Notes under the pieces: generated by a model
Told to the model about the DNA's origin: nothing
The model's database searches: none
Seen by the model: the letters and a program-made list of their open reading frames with translations, nothing else
In this document: positions 47,222 through 55,385 of the stretch, one piece after another
How positions within the stretch are numbered: position 1 is the first letter of the stretch
Layout of the letters: each line of letters starts with the position of its first letter
Made by a program: the position numbers and the translations under genes
Origin: Aquimarina sediminis
Lineage (GTDB): Bacteria; Bacteroidota; Bacteroidia; Flavobacteriales; Flavobacteriaceae
DNA: 64,000 bases
NCBI RefSeq assembly: GCF_002895435.1
Contig: NZ_POYJ01000003.1
Location: forward strand, 248,001-312,000
Direction of reading: 5' to 3'

Positions 47222-49357
47222 ATGAAAAAGAGTTTTTTGGTTTTGATGCTTACCGTGATCGTTTCGGCAGCTTCTTGCAGTTTTACTACTAAAGTTGAAA
47301 ATGATCCGGATAAAGATAAATTATTAATAGATTTAATAAGTTATGTCTTAGGAAAAGGACATTATGATGCGAAGGATATAGATGATGATTTTTCTAAGGA
47401 AGTCTTCTCCGATTATATTGATGCTTTGGATCCTCTAAAACGTTACTTTTATAAAAGTGATATAGAAGAATTCAAGAACTATGAAAAACTGATTGATGAC
47501 GAAATCAGAAATAAAGAAATCACTTTTTTTAATTTAACGTATAACCGCTTGCAACAAAGAATGGCACAAGCAAGAGTGTTGCATAAGGAAATTTTGGAAA
47601 AACCTTTCAATTTTGAAAAAGATGAAAGTATTGATACTGATTATGAAGAATTACCTTACGTAGAGAATAAAAAGGAAATGAAGGATAGATGGAGGCTACA
47701 ATTAAAATTTAATGCATTGTCCAGCTACTATGATAAGGTAGAAGAACAAATAGATTCTATTACTAAAAACAGTGAGTATAAGCGTAAAACCTCAATCATT
47801 CTTGAAGGAGAAGCACGAGAAATTACCAAAACTTCTTTAAAAGAGTATTTTGAATTTGCCGATGATTTAGAACGTAAAGACTGGTTTTCTATTTACATCA
47901 ACTCTATTGTAGAAGAGTTTGATCCTCATACTTATTATTTTGCTCCTCAGGATAAAGATAGGTTTGATATCGCAATGTCAGGAAAATTAGAAGGAATAGG
48001 TGCAAGGCTACAGAAGAAAAATGATAATGTAAAAATTGTAGAGATTATTTCTGGTGGTCCAGCCTGGAGAGGAAACAAAGTTGAGGTTGGGGATTTTATA
48101 ATGAAGGTAAAACAAGAAGATGAAGATGAACCGGTAAGTGTTGTTGGGATGCGCCTTGATGATGCTGTAAGCTTAATAAAAGGTCCAAAAGGAACTAAAG
48201 TGTCGCTAACCGTAAAAAAAGTAGATGGTACTACCGAAGTAATTGATATTGTTAGAGATGTAGTTGAGCTTGAAGAAACCTATGCAAAATCATCCGTTGT
48301 TAAAAAGAATGATAAAACTTTTGGAATAGTTAATCTTCCAAAATTTTATTTCAATATGCAAGATTACAATCAGCGTAATGCTGCAAAAGATGTAAAGCAA
48401 GAGATTATCCGCTTGAAAGAAGAAGATATGGATGGTTTGGTAATAGATTTACGTGATAATGGAGGAGGGTCTTTGCAAACTGTAGTAGATATTGCAGGAT
48501 TATTTATTGAAAAAGGACCAATTGTTCAGGTAAGAACAAAGGGAGAATCTCCAGAGGTTTTAAGTGATAAAGATAGAAATATCCTTTGGGATGGTCCTTT
48601 AGTCATTTTGGTTAATGAATTATCAGCCTCGGCTTCAGAAATTCTGGCAGCTGCAATGCAGGATTATAAAAGAGCAATTATTATAGGAAGTAAGCAGACT
48701 TATGGTAAAGGGACTGTGCAAAATGTAATGGATCTAAACAGATGGATGAGAAGTAATGATTTTGGAGATCTTGGAGCATTAAAACTTACGACCCAAAAAT
48801 TTTATAGAGTTAATGGAGGATCAACTCAGTTAGAAGGAGTAAAGAGTGATGTAGTGGTTCCAGATAGATATAGTTATATTGATATTGGTGAAAAAGATCA
48901 GGAAAATCCATTGCCTTGGGATAAGATTGCTCCCGCGGATTACTCGCTTTGGGATGGTTATATTGATTTTGACCAAACTATTAATAACAGTAAAGATCGA
49001 ATGTCTAAAAATGATCAATTAAAATTGATTGATGAAAATGCAAAATGGGTTAGGGAAAAGAGAGATATAAATAGGTACTCTTTACAATATAGTAAGTATA
49101 AGTTGAATATTGCTCTTAATGAGAAACAAGCAGAACGTTTTGAAGCTATTAACGATTATAAAACAAACTTAACTTTTGAATCTTTGCCTTATGAAAAAGA
49201 ATTGATGAAAGCAGATTCTATTTTGGAAGAAAAGAGAGAAAGATGGCATGCAAGCCTTAGCAAAGATGTGTATGTAGAAGAGGCTATTAGTGTTCTTGAA
49301 GATTTAAAGATTAATAATATTCGACGATCTAAAAATCCACTTACACTAAAGAATTAA
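47222..49357 (+). CDS. prc: Carboxy-terminal processing protease (Prc/Tsp, S41A)
   Basis: 711 residues with a signal-type N-terminus (ending SAASC; a lipoprotein Cys is possible). The long N-terminal helical domain (about 30-240) is typical of Tsp. A PDZ domain follows (about 245-340, GIGARLQKKNDNVKIVEIISGGPAW), then the peptidase core DGLVIDLRDNGGGSL and the Ser/Lys dyad: a serine within SASASE (468-473) and Lys496 in YGKGT. A C-terminal helical tail follows. It degrades tagged or misfolded envelope proteins and trims C-termini. The oligopeptide permease gene starts 9 nt downstream. Confidence 0.96.
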   Translation: MKKSFLVLMLTVIVSAASCSFTTKVENDPDKDKLLIDLISYVLGKGHYDAKDIDDDFSKEVFSDYIDALDPLKRYFYKSDIEEFKNYEKLIDDEIRNKEITFFNLTYNRLQQRMAQARVLHKEILEKPFNFEKDESIDTDYEELPYVENKKEMKDRWRLQLKFNALSSYYDKVEEQIDSITKNSEYKRKTSIILEGEAREITKTSLKEYFEFADDLERKDWFSIYINSIVEEFDPHTYYFAPQDKDRFDIAMSGKLEGIGARLQKKNDNVKIVEIISGGPAWRGNKVEVGDFIMKVKQEDEDEPVSVVGMRLDDAVSLIKGPKGTKVSLTVKKVDGTTEVIDIVRDVVELEETYAKSSVVKKNDKTFGIVNLPKFYFNMQDYNQRNAAKDVKQEIIRLKEEDMDGLVIDLRDNGGGSLQTVVDIAGLFIEKGPIVQVRTKGESPEVLSDKDRNILWDGPLVILVNELSASASEILAAAMQDYKRAIIIGSKQTYGKGTVQNVMDLNRWMRSNDFGDLGALKLTTQKFYRVNGGSTQLEGVKSDVVVPDRYSYIDIGEKDQENPLPWDKIAPADYSLWDGYIDFDQTINNSKDRMSKNDQLKLIDENAKWVREKRDINRYSLQYSKYKLNIALNEKQAERFEAINDYKTNLTFESLPYEKELMKADSILEEKRERWHASLSKDVYVEEAISVLEDLKINNIRRSKNPLTLKN

Positions 49358-49366
49358 TATGTATTA

Positions 49367-50479
49367 ATGCCAGAAACAAAATCAAATTCTTTAAGTAAAC
49401 TAGCGCTCCAAAAATTTAAAAAGAATTTTTGGGGCGTTTTGAGTTTTTATTTTATCGTTTTTTGTGCAATTGTAGCAATATTTGCTTACGTTTTTGCTCC
49501 TGATAATTCTCAGAATGCAAACCAGATGCATTTGTCTATTCACTCAAAGCCTCCAGGTTTCAAAGTACAAATGCTAACCATTCCTTCTCATGATTCTTCT
49601 GAACAATCCTTTTTTAATAAGATATTTTTTGGAGAAAAAAATACGGATACAGAAATACCTATAGAGCAATATGTATTTAAAAATAATGTTTTAAAAGTAT
49701 TCCCATATAGTGAAGGAGAAGTTGTGGAACTATCTAAAGAAATAAAACTCGAACGTTTTCCTGAAGGTTCCACTCCTGATGATATATCCAATACGTATAT
49801 CAAAACTCAGACTTTTGTATTAGGAACCGACAAGTATGGTAGGGATTTGCTAAGCAGGATGTTGGTTGGTATTCGCATTTCGTTTTCAATTGGTTTTGTT
49901 GCAGTGTTAATCTCTCTAATTCTGGGAATATCATTAGGAGCTATAGCGGGTTATTTTGGAGGGAAAATTGATACTCTAATTATGTGGTTAATTAATGTTA
50001 CTTGGTCAATACCTACTTTATTATTGGTGATTGCAATAACTTTGGCATTAGGAAAAGGTTTTTGGCAGGTTTTTATCGCCGTAGGGCTAACAATGTGGGT
50101 TGAGGTAGCAAGAGTGGTTAGAGGGCAGGTATTAGGTGTAAAACACATGCAATATGTTACCGCTGCAAAAGCAATGGGATTTACCAATTTAAGAATCATT
50201 ACAAAACATATATTACCCAATAGTCTGGCGCCAGTAATTGTAATTTCCGCTGCTAATTTTGCCGGTGCAATTCTTATTGAAAGCGGGCTAAGTTTTCTTG
50301 GTATAGGAGCGCAACCACCAATGCCCAGTTGGGGAGCAATGATAAAAGATCATTACTCTTATATTATTTTGGGTAAAGCTTATCTCGCAATTATTCCAGG
50401 GTTAGGTATTATGAGTTTAGTAATGGCATTTATGTTGATAGGTAATGCCCTACGAGATGCATTAGATGTAAAGGAGTAA
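49367..50479 (+). CDS. ABC transporter permease, DppC/OppC type, with a large periplasmic insertion
   Basis: 370 residues compared with about 300 in standard DppC. An N-terminal OppC_N segment with TM1 (about 22-47) is followed by roughly 90 extra residues (about 50-140) predicted to be extracytoplasmic. Then come LGTDKYGRDLLSRML and five TM helices. The coupling loop TAAKAMGFTNLRIITKHILPN contacts the ATPase. The insertion may act as a substrate-facing domain. No permease partner, ATPase or binding protein is in the window. It is co-transcribed with the protease. Confidence 0.9.
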   Translation: MPETKSNSLSKLALQKFKKNFWGVLSFYFIVFCAIVAIFAYVFAPDNSQNANQMHLSIHSKPPGFKVQMLTIPSHDSSEQSFFNKIFFGEKNTDTEIPIEQYVFKNNVLKVFPYSEGEVVELSKEIKLERFPEGSTPDDISNTYIKTQTFVLGTDKYGRDLLSRMLVGIRISFSIGFVAVLISLILGISLGAIAGYFGGKIDTLIMWLINVTWSIPTLLLVIAITLALGKGFWQVFIAVGLTMWVEVARVVRGQVLGVKHMQYVTAAKAMGFTNLRIITKHILPNSLAPVIVISAANFAGAILIESGLSFLGIGAQPPMPSWGAMIKDHYSYIILGKAYLAIIPGLGIMSLVMAFMLIGNALRDALDVKE

Positions 50480-50508
50480 TTCGAAGGGAGTAGATTGATT
50501 CTCATTAA

Positions 50509-50546
50509 AACAAGAGAGTTATAGACATGGTCTAAACCCTCTTGTT
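50509..50546. terminator. Hairpin terminator between the permease and the peptide cluster
   Basis: Outer stem AACAAGAG (50509-50516) with CTCTTGTT (50539-50546), extended inward by GTT-a-TAGAC with GTCTA-AAC around ATG. It lies between convergent genes (stops at 50479 and 50560) and can serve both strands. Confidence 0.7.
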
Positions 50547-50559
50547 GTTAGTTTTAACT

Positions 50560-50727
50560 TTATAAAGGTGAACAATAAGCACCATTTGGATATTCGCATC
50601 TGTCACCTAAACAAATACAATATGTCGGGCAAAAAACACGACAAATAACGAGACCATTACCACTAATATGGCTTTGATCTTTTTTTGAAAGTGTTTTAAT
50701 ATTTTTTAAGTTTTCAATCTCTTTCAT
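50560..50727 (-). CDS. Six-cysteine precursor peptide with double-glycine-type leader
   Basis: The frame is open from 50796, but the ATG at 50727 gives a 55-residue precursor and the earlier part overlaps the neighbouring peptide gene. The leader reads MKEIENLKNIKTLSKKDQSHI (L-S-K-K-D-Q pattern typical of GG-leader natural-product precursors), and the cleavage zone is SGNG (22-25), a degenerate GG. The core of about 30 residues holds six cysteines (29, 33, 37, 39, 44, 52), enough for three disulfides, and ends YCSPL. No catalytic or membrane motif. It is the last gene of the VKOR-peptide set and is followed by a hairpin terminator. Confidence 0.75.
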   Translation of the reverse strand: MKEIENLKNIKTLSKKDQSHISGNGLVICRVFCPTYCICLGDRCEYPNGAYCSPL

Positions 50728-50758
50728 GACTTTTAGTTTTGAATCAGAAAGAATATTT

Positions 50759-50935
50759 TTAGAAACAAGGAGGTCCTTGTACCCAAGTAGTTCCATTATG
50801 ATAACAGCAGCTTAACGCAGGATTACAACCACGCCTTTTAGCTGACATAAAAACAAGAGGTGTTTTTCCTCCGTTTACATCTTTTTGTTGCTCTTTAGAA
50901 AGTGGCTTAGCACCATTTAATTTTAAATTTTTCAT
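50759..50935 (-). CDS. Four-cysteine precursor peptide with double-glycine leader
   Basis: 58 residues, translated by hand from the minus strand. The leader is MKNLKLNGAKPLSKEQQKDV, followed by NGG (21-23), a textbook double-glycine site. The core of 35 residues (KTPLVFMSAKRRGCNPALSC onward) has Cys37, Cys43, Cys44 and Cys57, fit for two disulfides, and ends in PPCF. The leader matches the one in the neighbouring peptide (L-S-K-x-x-Q-x-x-(V/I)-x-G). It lies 31 nt upstream of that gene and 59 nt downstream of the VKOR fusion. Homologues unknown to me. Confidence 0.8.
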   Translation of the reverse strand: MKNLKLNGAKPLSKEQQKDVNGGKTPLVFMSAKRRGCNPALSCCYHNGTTWVQGPPCF

Positions 50936-50994
50936 GTGAAATTGATTTTAAGATTAATAATTAATTCTACGATAGAGCTTTTGCATATATTAAC

Positions 50995-52584
50995 TTAAAT
51001 TTCTACTTGTTCCTGTGACTCAGAAACACTATCACCATGATTTTCAATCATGATATTCATAAAATGAAAAAACTCTTCGTAACTATACTTTTTAGGGTAT
51101 AAGGTGTCGTTTATGAGTGATGCCGGAGTGTAATACAGGTTATTCCTTTCGGCCCAGGCATATTGTTTATTAAAAATTTCTATAGTATTCATATTATTTT
51201 GAGGCAAACCATACTCCTTTACCCATTTACTATAGGTTCTGTCCGTAAACCATTTATTATAGGCGGTGATAAATTCATTAGCTCCTTGATTACGATAGAT
51301 CTCAAAAAGGATTAGTGCAATCTGCGTTGCTTCGTTATCAATATCATCAGTTTTTACATTAAGTCTAATAATTATTTGAAGCTTATCTCCCATAGTTTTT
51401 AAAACACGAGTATAGGCTTCAAAAGCATCTTTACAATAGCCGCACATAGGGTTTGTAAGGCTGATAATTTTAAAACTGGCATTGGGATTACCTAGTACAA
51501 TTTCATTTTCAATAGTTGCGTTTTCTTCAATTCTATCAGAGATATTTAATAAATGGCTATAAATCTGAGCATCTCGCTTGAAATGGTTTAGCTTTAAATT
51601 TTCACTTTTGTATTTTTTGTTTTCTTTTATTTTTTCTTTGGTGTACAAATAAGTCAAAGTAAATAACGAAGATATCATAACGAAACTCACAATTGACTGG
51701 GTGTCAAGGTTGAATGATGTGCTATATATAGCTACAATAGCTAATCCTATGGATATTGAGCTTATCGCCAAGCATAAAGCACACCATTTTTTTATAATAA
51801 ATGCTTGAGAGTATAAAGAATACAGAATAAACGGAATACCCATTAATGAAAGAATTAACAGAATATTACTGAACCCAAAGAATAATTGGTAGGATAGTAT
51901 TGAGCCAAAGAAAGCCATTCCAGCATCTGCTAAAGTGAAGTTTTTTAGTATTTTTCCGCTATTATTGTTTATAACATCACTACAACTTGTGTTTCCGACT
52001 GATGTACAAAATTGATGTAAGGCCTGAGATTGTATTCCTAAACTTTCTCGTAAAGCAAAAAAACTAAAAACTACACCTGAAAACGACAGAATCATGAAAA
52101 TGACTTGGTTGATACTCCAGTGCCTATTGAAAAGAAGAAAAACAATGCTTATTGCTAATCCCGCAAATAGCACATTTTGAAGGATAGATTGGTTAGAAAT
52201 AAACTTTTGTTTTGCATTGTACTCTACAGCTATTACTTTAGGAATCCAAATTTCTTTAAATTCTTCGAGTGTGAATTTCTTCTTTTTTAAACTTGTGTGT
52301 TTAAGTTCTACGCTGTCATTTTTTTTGACTATAGCAACAATTTCTTCTCCAGTCTCCGTGGATATTAGCGAGATAAAACTTTTTGGTAGCTGATCTAATG
52401 CATCAATAGGAATCTCTACAGCAATATTGTCAATATTAAAATAATCTAAAGTGTCAGTTATAGATTGAAAACTTGGATAATTAGGATGTATTTGTAGTTG
52501 TAGCTCTAGATCCTTTTTATCATAATTACCTATTCTGTTTTGAATAAGAACACTTTCAACAATTTTTTCTATAGTATTGGTCAT
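50995..52584 (-). CDS. C39-like / VKOR / thioredoxin fusion protein, putative peptide oxidase
   Basis: 529 residues. Residues 5-125 look like the C39-like domain fused to VKORs in Bacteroidota (LQIHPNYPSFQSITDTLDYF, IDNIAVEIP). They contain no cysteine, so there is no peptidase nucleophile. Residues 130-315 form a VKOR membrane bundle with loop cysteines Cys193 and Cys201 and the CXXC Cys268-Cys271 (KKWCALCLAISS). Residues 330-525 form a DsbA/thioredoxin-like domain with CGYC (381-384) and cis-Pro in YTPASL (Pro487). The protein would make disulfides in the periplasm and pass electrons to quinone. Two cysteine-rich GG-leader peptides follow on the same strand, so they are the obvious candidate substrates. 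Confidence 0.88.
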   Translation of the reverse strand: MTNTIEKIVESVLIQNRIGNYDKKDLELQLQIHPNYPSFQSITDTLDYFNIDNIAVEIPIDALDQLPKSFISLISTETGEEIVAIVKKNDSVELKHTSLKKKKFTLEEFKEIWIPKVIAVEYNAKQKFISNQSILQNVLFAGLAISIVFLLFNRHWSINQVIFMILSFSGVVFSFFALRESLGIQSQALHQFCTSVGNTSCSDVINNNSGKILKNFTLADAGMAFFGSILSYQLFFGFSNILLILSLMGIPFILYSLYSQAFIIKKWCALCLAISSISIGLAIVAIYSTSFNLDTQSIVSFVMISSLFTLTYLYTKEKIKENKKYKSENLKLNHFKRDAQIYSHLLNISDRIEENATIENEIVLGNPNASFKIISLTNPMCGYCKDAFEAYTRVLKTMGDKLQIIIRLNVKTDDIDNEATQIALILFEIYRNQGANEFITAYNKWFTDRTYSKWVKEYGLPQNNMNTIEIFNKQYAWAERNNLYYTPASLINDTLYPKKYSYEEFFHFMNIMIENHGDSVSESQEQVEI

Positions 52585-52959
52585 TTGTATCTGATTAGGT
52601 CATAATAAATAGTAATTTTCTGAGGGATTTAGATTATGGGGGAATATAACTACGTTAGAAATAAGTTGTGCTGGTCAATTCACTTCAGAAAATTACCTTC
52701 ACTCTAAAGTAAAGATTTTATTAGGTAACAGCAGGGGTTTTTAGCTCAAAAAATATAAGGTAAAACCTTATGTTTGAAGTAAAAACGATTTAAATTGTTG
52801 ATATTGAGGTATTTGTTGTGGTTTGTTGTTGCGAAGAATTAACATTGATGAATACTGTTAATTTTTTGTAAAGCATGTTAAATTACTAGTGATAATATTG
52901 GTTCTTAGCTCCTTACCGATTAATATTTAGAAATGCCGAATGAATATGGAATGTTAAAA

Positions 52960-52997
52960 GTAAAAAAAAAATCTTATCAAAGATAATGATAAGATTT
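52960..52997 (-). terminator. Hairpin with T run, minus-strand orientation
   Basis: AAATCTTATC (52969-52978) pairs with GATAAGATTT (52988-52997), 10 bp, loop of 9. The flanking A run at 52962-52970 gives a T run on the minus strand. No minus-strand gene precedes it. Confidence 0.5.
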
Positions 52998-53007
52998 ACT
53001 TTGTGTT

Positions 53008-53031
53008 TTAATACCTTTATAAAGGTATTAA
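53008..53031. repeat. Perfect 24-bp palindrome
   Basis: The 24 bases read the same on both strands (half-site TTAATACCTTTA). No gene lies within 280 bp to the right. It may be a regulator site or part of a folded transcript. Confidence 0.7.
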
Positions 53032-53111
53032 GATGATTTGTGTGAATTATAATCCTAAACAACTTAATCAGTTTAATTACAAAGCCCTTGTAACTGAGTA
53101 AACGTTTTAAG

Positions 53112-53170
53112 ACGATGTAAATATAGAAGATAATTCTTTATGTCGTATGTGAGTTTACATCGTTTTTTTT
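53112..53170 (+). terminator. Terminator-like hairpin, plus strand
   Basis: ACGATGTAAA (53112-53121) pairs with TTTACATCGT (53154-53163), 10 bp around a 32-nt loop, followed directly by T7. Together with a TAnnTTTG box at 52769 it could bound a plus-strand transcript of about 390 nt. Confidence 0.5.
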
Positions 53171-53319
53171 ACGGTTTTACCATATGTTTTATGTAAGTTA
53201 ATGATTTTGAGCTGGTTAATTTTGGTGCTTTGTGCATAATATTATTAGTTAATACTGATTCAAGATGTCCTTTTATTTTAATAATTTCGCATTTGCTTTA
53301 ATACAAGTTACCATACAGG

Positions 53320-54123
53320 ATGAACAAAAGAAAATATGTATACCCGTTATTGATAATTATAGTAACGATTGGATTTTATTATTTTGAAGGGTATGTAGAT
53401 AATCAAAAGAGTTATTCTACTAAGGAAAATGGAGACTCTTCAGAACTTGGGTTTTTCTATTTGCCTACTTCTACAACAGGAGCTGTTGTAGTTCATAATA
53501 ACTATACGTTATCTTATTCAGAAAAGCATGAACAAGCAGAGTGGGTTGCGTATGAATTAAAAAGAGAACATGTCTCCTCTAATGATTTTAAGAGACCTTA
53601 TTTTGAGGAGGATAAAAAAGTAAAGTCAATGTCTGCAGATTGGCGTAACTACAAAAAGTCGGGATATGATAAGGGGCATTTATGCCCTGCTGCTGATAGG
53701 AGGTATACATATGATGCTTTTGAAGAAACTTTTCTTACCTCAAATATATCACCTCAAAATCATGAGTTTAATAGTGGTGTTTGGAATCATTTGGAACAAA
53801 AGATAAGATATTGGGCAAAAGTATATGATGGAGTATATGTGGTAACGGGTGGTGTTTTAACGGATGATCTTCCTACAATAGGATATGAGCATGTATCTGT
53901 GCCAAAATATTTTTATAAAGTTGTTTTAGATAAATCTTCGAGTAATCCCAAGATGGTAGCTTTTTTAGTGCCTCATCAGGATACAAAGAAACCTTTAGAA
54001 AAATTTGTAGTAGCTGTTGATAAATTAGAAAAGCTAACCGGAATCGATTTTTTTACCGCTTTGGATGATAAAATTGAAGATCGATTAGAGGCTTCTTCAA
54101 TGGCAAAAGAGTGGAAGTTTTGA
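53320..54123 (+). CDS. DNA/RNA non-specific endonuclease (NUC1 family), membrane-anchored or secreted
   Basis: 267 residues with an N-terminal hydrophobic segment (KYVYPLLIIIVTIGFYYF) that serves as anchor or signal. The betabetaalpha-metal core is visible: the DKGH motif (117-120, variant of DRGH, His120 general base), LCPAADRR, TSNISPQNHEFNSGVWNHLE with the metal-binding Asn151, and VVTGGVL. It cleaves single- or double-stranded nucleic acid, probably in the periplasm for nutrient scavenging. It ends 8 bp before the convergent rodA. Confidence 0.92.
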   Translation: MNKRKYVYPLLIIIVTIGFYYFEGYVDNQKSYSTKENGDSSELGFFYLPTSTTGAVVVHNNYTLSYSEKHEQAEWVAYELKREHVSSNDFKRPYFEEDKKVKSMSADWRNYKKSGYDKGHLCPAADRRYTYDAFEETFLTSNISPQNHEFNSGVWNHLEQKIRYWAKVYDGVYVVTGGVLTDDLPTIGYEHVSVPKYFYKVVLDKSSSNPKMVAFLVPHQDTKKPLEKFVVAVDKLEKLTGIDFFTALDDKIEDRLEASSMAKEWKF

Positions 54124-54131
54124 TGCTGTTT

Positions 54132-55385
54132 TTACCACTCATTTACACGGTTAGAATCTAGTTTGATAAAGATAAAAAGCAAAATAGTAAACCCCCATAA
54201 TCCAGACCCCCCATAACTAAAAAAGGGTAGAGGAATTCCAATAGTAGGCATAAGACCAATAACCATACCTATATTGATTGCAAAGTGAATAAAGAGGATA
54301 CCAATAACACTGTATCCATAGACTCTACTAAATTGAGATTTTTGCCTTTCGGCTAAATGAATCAGCCTGATAAGTAATAAAACAAAGAGTATTACCACCA
54401 TAGAGGCTCCCAGAAAGCCCCATTCCTCTCCAACAGTACTAAAAATATAATCAGTATGTTGTTCTGGTACAAAACCTCCTTTAGTTTGCGTTCCCTCTTT
54501 CCATCCTTTACCGGTCCAGCTACCGCTACCGATAGCAATTTCACTTTGGTTTGTGTTATACCCAATACCTTTTGAGTCTACTTCTTTGCCTAAAACAATA
54601 TTAAAACGATCTCTATGTCTTTGCTCAAATACATTGTTAAAGATGTAATTTACAGAAAAACAGAATCCAGCTACTACTGCAATAGTGAGTAGGTACCTAG
54701 AGTATTTTGGTTTTCGTTTTCTGTTTTTGATTAATATAAACAGCATAATTGAGGCAATCGCAAGAACAACCCATACTGGATTAAAAAGTAAAGTAAGTAT
54801 AAATAACCCGGCAGCAGAAGCTCCTACAATAAGATATATAGCGGCTAAACCTTCTCTGTAAAGAGGAAAGAAAAATGCAGCATACACTAAGGCACTTCCA
54901 GGATCGGGTTGTGGTATAATGAGAACTGCAGGTATCGCAATAATTAAAAAAGCTCTTACCTGGTAACCAAGTAGTTTTATGTTAGTCTGCATATCGCTTA
55001 AGAATTTGGCTAAAGCCAATGCAGTACAGGATTTGGCAAACTCTGAGGGTTGTAAGCCAGCAGGACCAATTTGATACCACGAAGTGGCACCATTTATATT
55101 TTTTCCAAAAACAAAGAGTCCAAGAAGAGAAAGTAATGATACCACATAAATCAATCCGGCGAAACGTTCATAAAATTTAGCTTCTATGGCTTGAGTGATA
55201 ATTATCAGAGCGATACTTAATAAGATCCAATAGATTTGCCTGATATAAGGTTGAGAGAAATCTGTTAAAGAGAAACTTCCATCTTGGTATGATGCGGAGT
55301 ATATATTAATCCACCCAAAACCCACTAATAATAGAAATAATAGGACTGTTATCCAATCTATTGCAGCTATACTAGATCTTGCCAT
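54132..55385 (-). CDS. rodA: Rod-shape peptidoglycan polymerase RodA (SEDS)
   Basis: 417 residues, about 10 TM helices. SEDS motifs are GWINIYSASYQD, NGATSWYQIGPAGLQPSEFAKS (the family's GARSW..G...QPSE), PQPDPGSALVYAAFFFP, and GFVPEQHTDYIFSTVGEEWGFLG with PFFSYGGSGLW near the end. It polymerises glycan strands during elongation with its PBP2 partner, whose stop codon overlaps its start by one base (TAATG). Confidence 0.96.
   Translation of the reverse strand: MARSSIAAIDWITVLLFLLLVGFGWINIYSASYQDGSFSLTDFSQPYIRQIYWILLSIALIIITQAIEAKFYERFAGLIYVVSLLSLLGLFVFGKNINGATSWYQIGPAGLQPSEFAKSCTALALAKFLSDMQTNIKLLGYQVRAFLIIAIPAVLIIPQPDPGSALVYAAFFFPLYREGLAAIYLIVGASAAGLFILTLLFNPVWVVLAIASIMLFILIKNRKRKPKYSRYLLTIAVVAGFCFSVNYIFNNVFEQRHRDRFNIVLGKEVDSKGIGYNTNQSEIAIGSGSWTGKGWKEGTQTKGGFVPEQHTDYIFSTVGEEWGFLGASMVVILFVLLLIRLIHLAERQKSQFSRVYGYSVIGILFIHFAINIGMVIGLMPTIGIPLPFFSYGGSGLWGFTILLFIFIKLDSNRVNEW

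Larger units (their letters stand above)
52585..53319. other. Gene-free region with several strong hairpins
   Basis: 735 bp upstream of the nuclease gene and upstream of the VKOR fusion (divergent). No credible coding frame (largest short frames about 16-28 codons). It contains TATGTTTG (52769-52776, plus strand), preceded by an ATAAGGT/ACCTTAT inverted repeat (52755-52771), a minus-strand terminator-like hairpin (52969-52997), a perfect 24-bp palindrome (53008-53031), and a plus-strand terminator-like hairpin (53112-53170). Confidence 0.6.
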
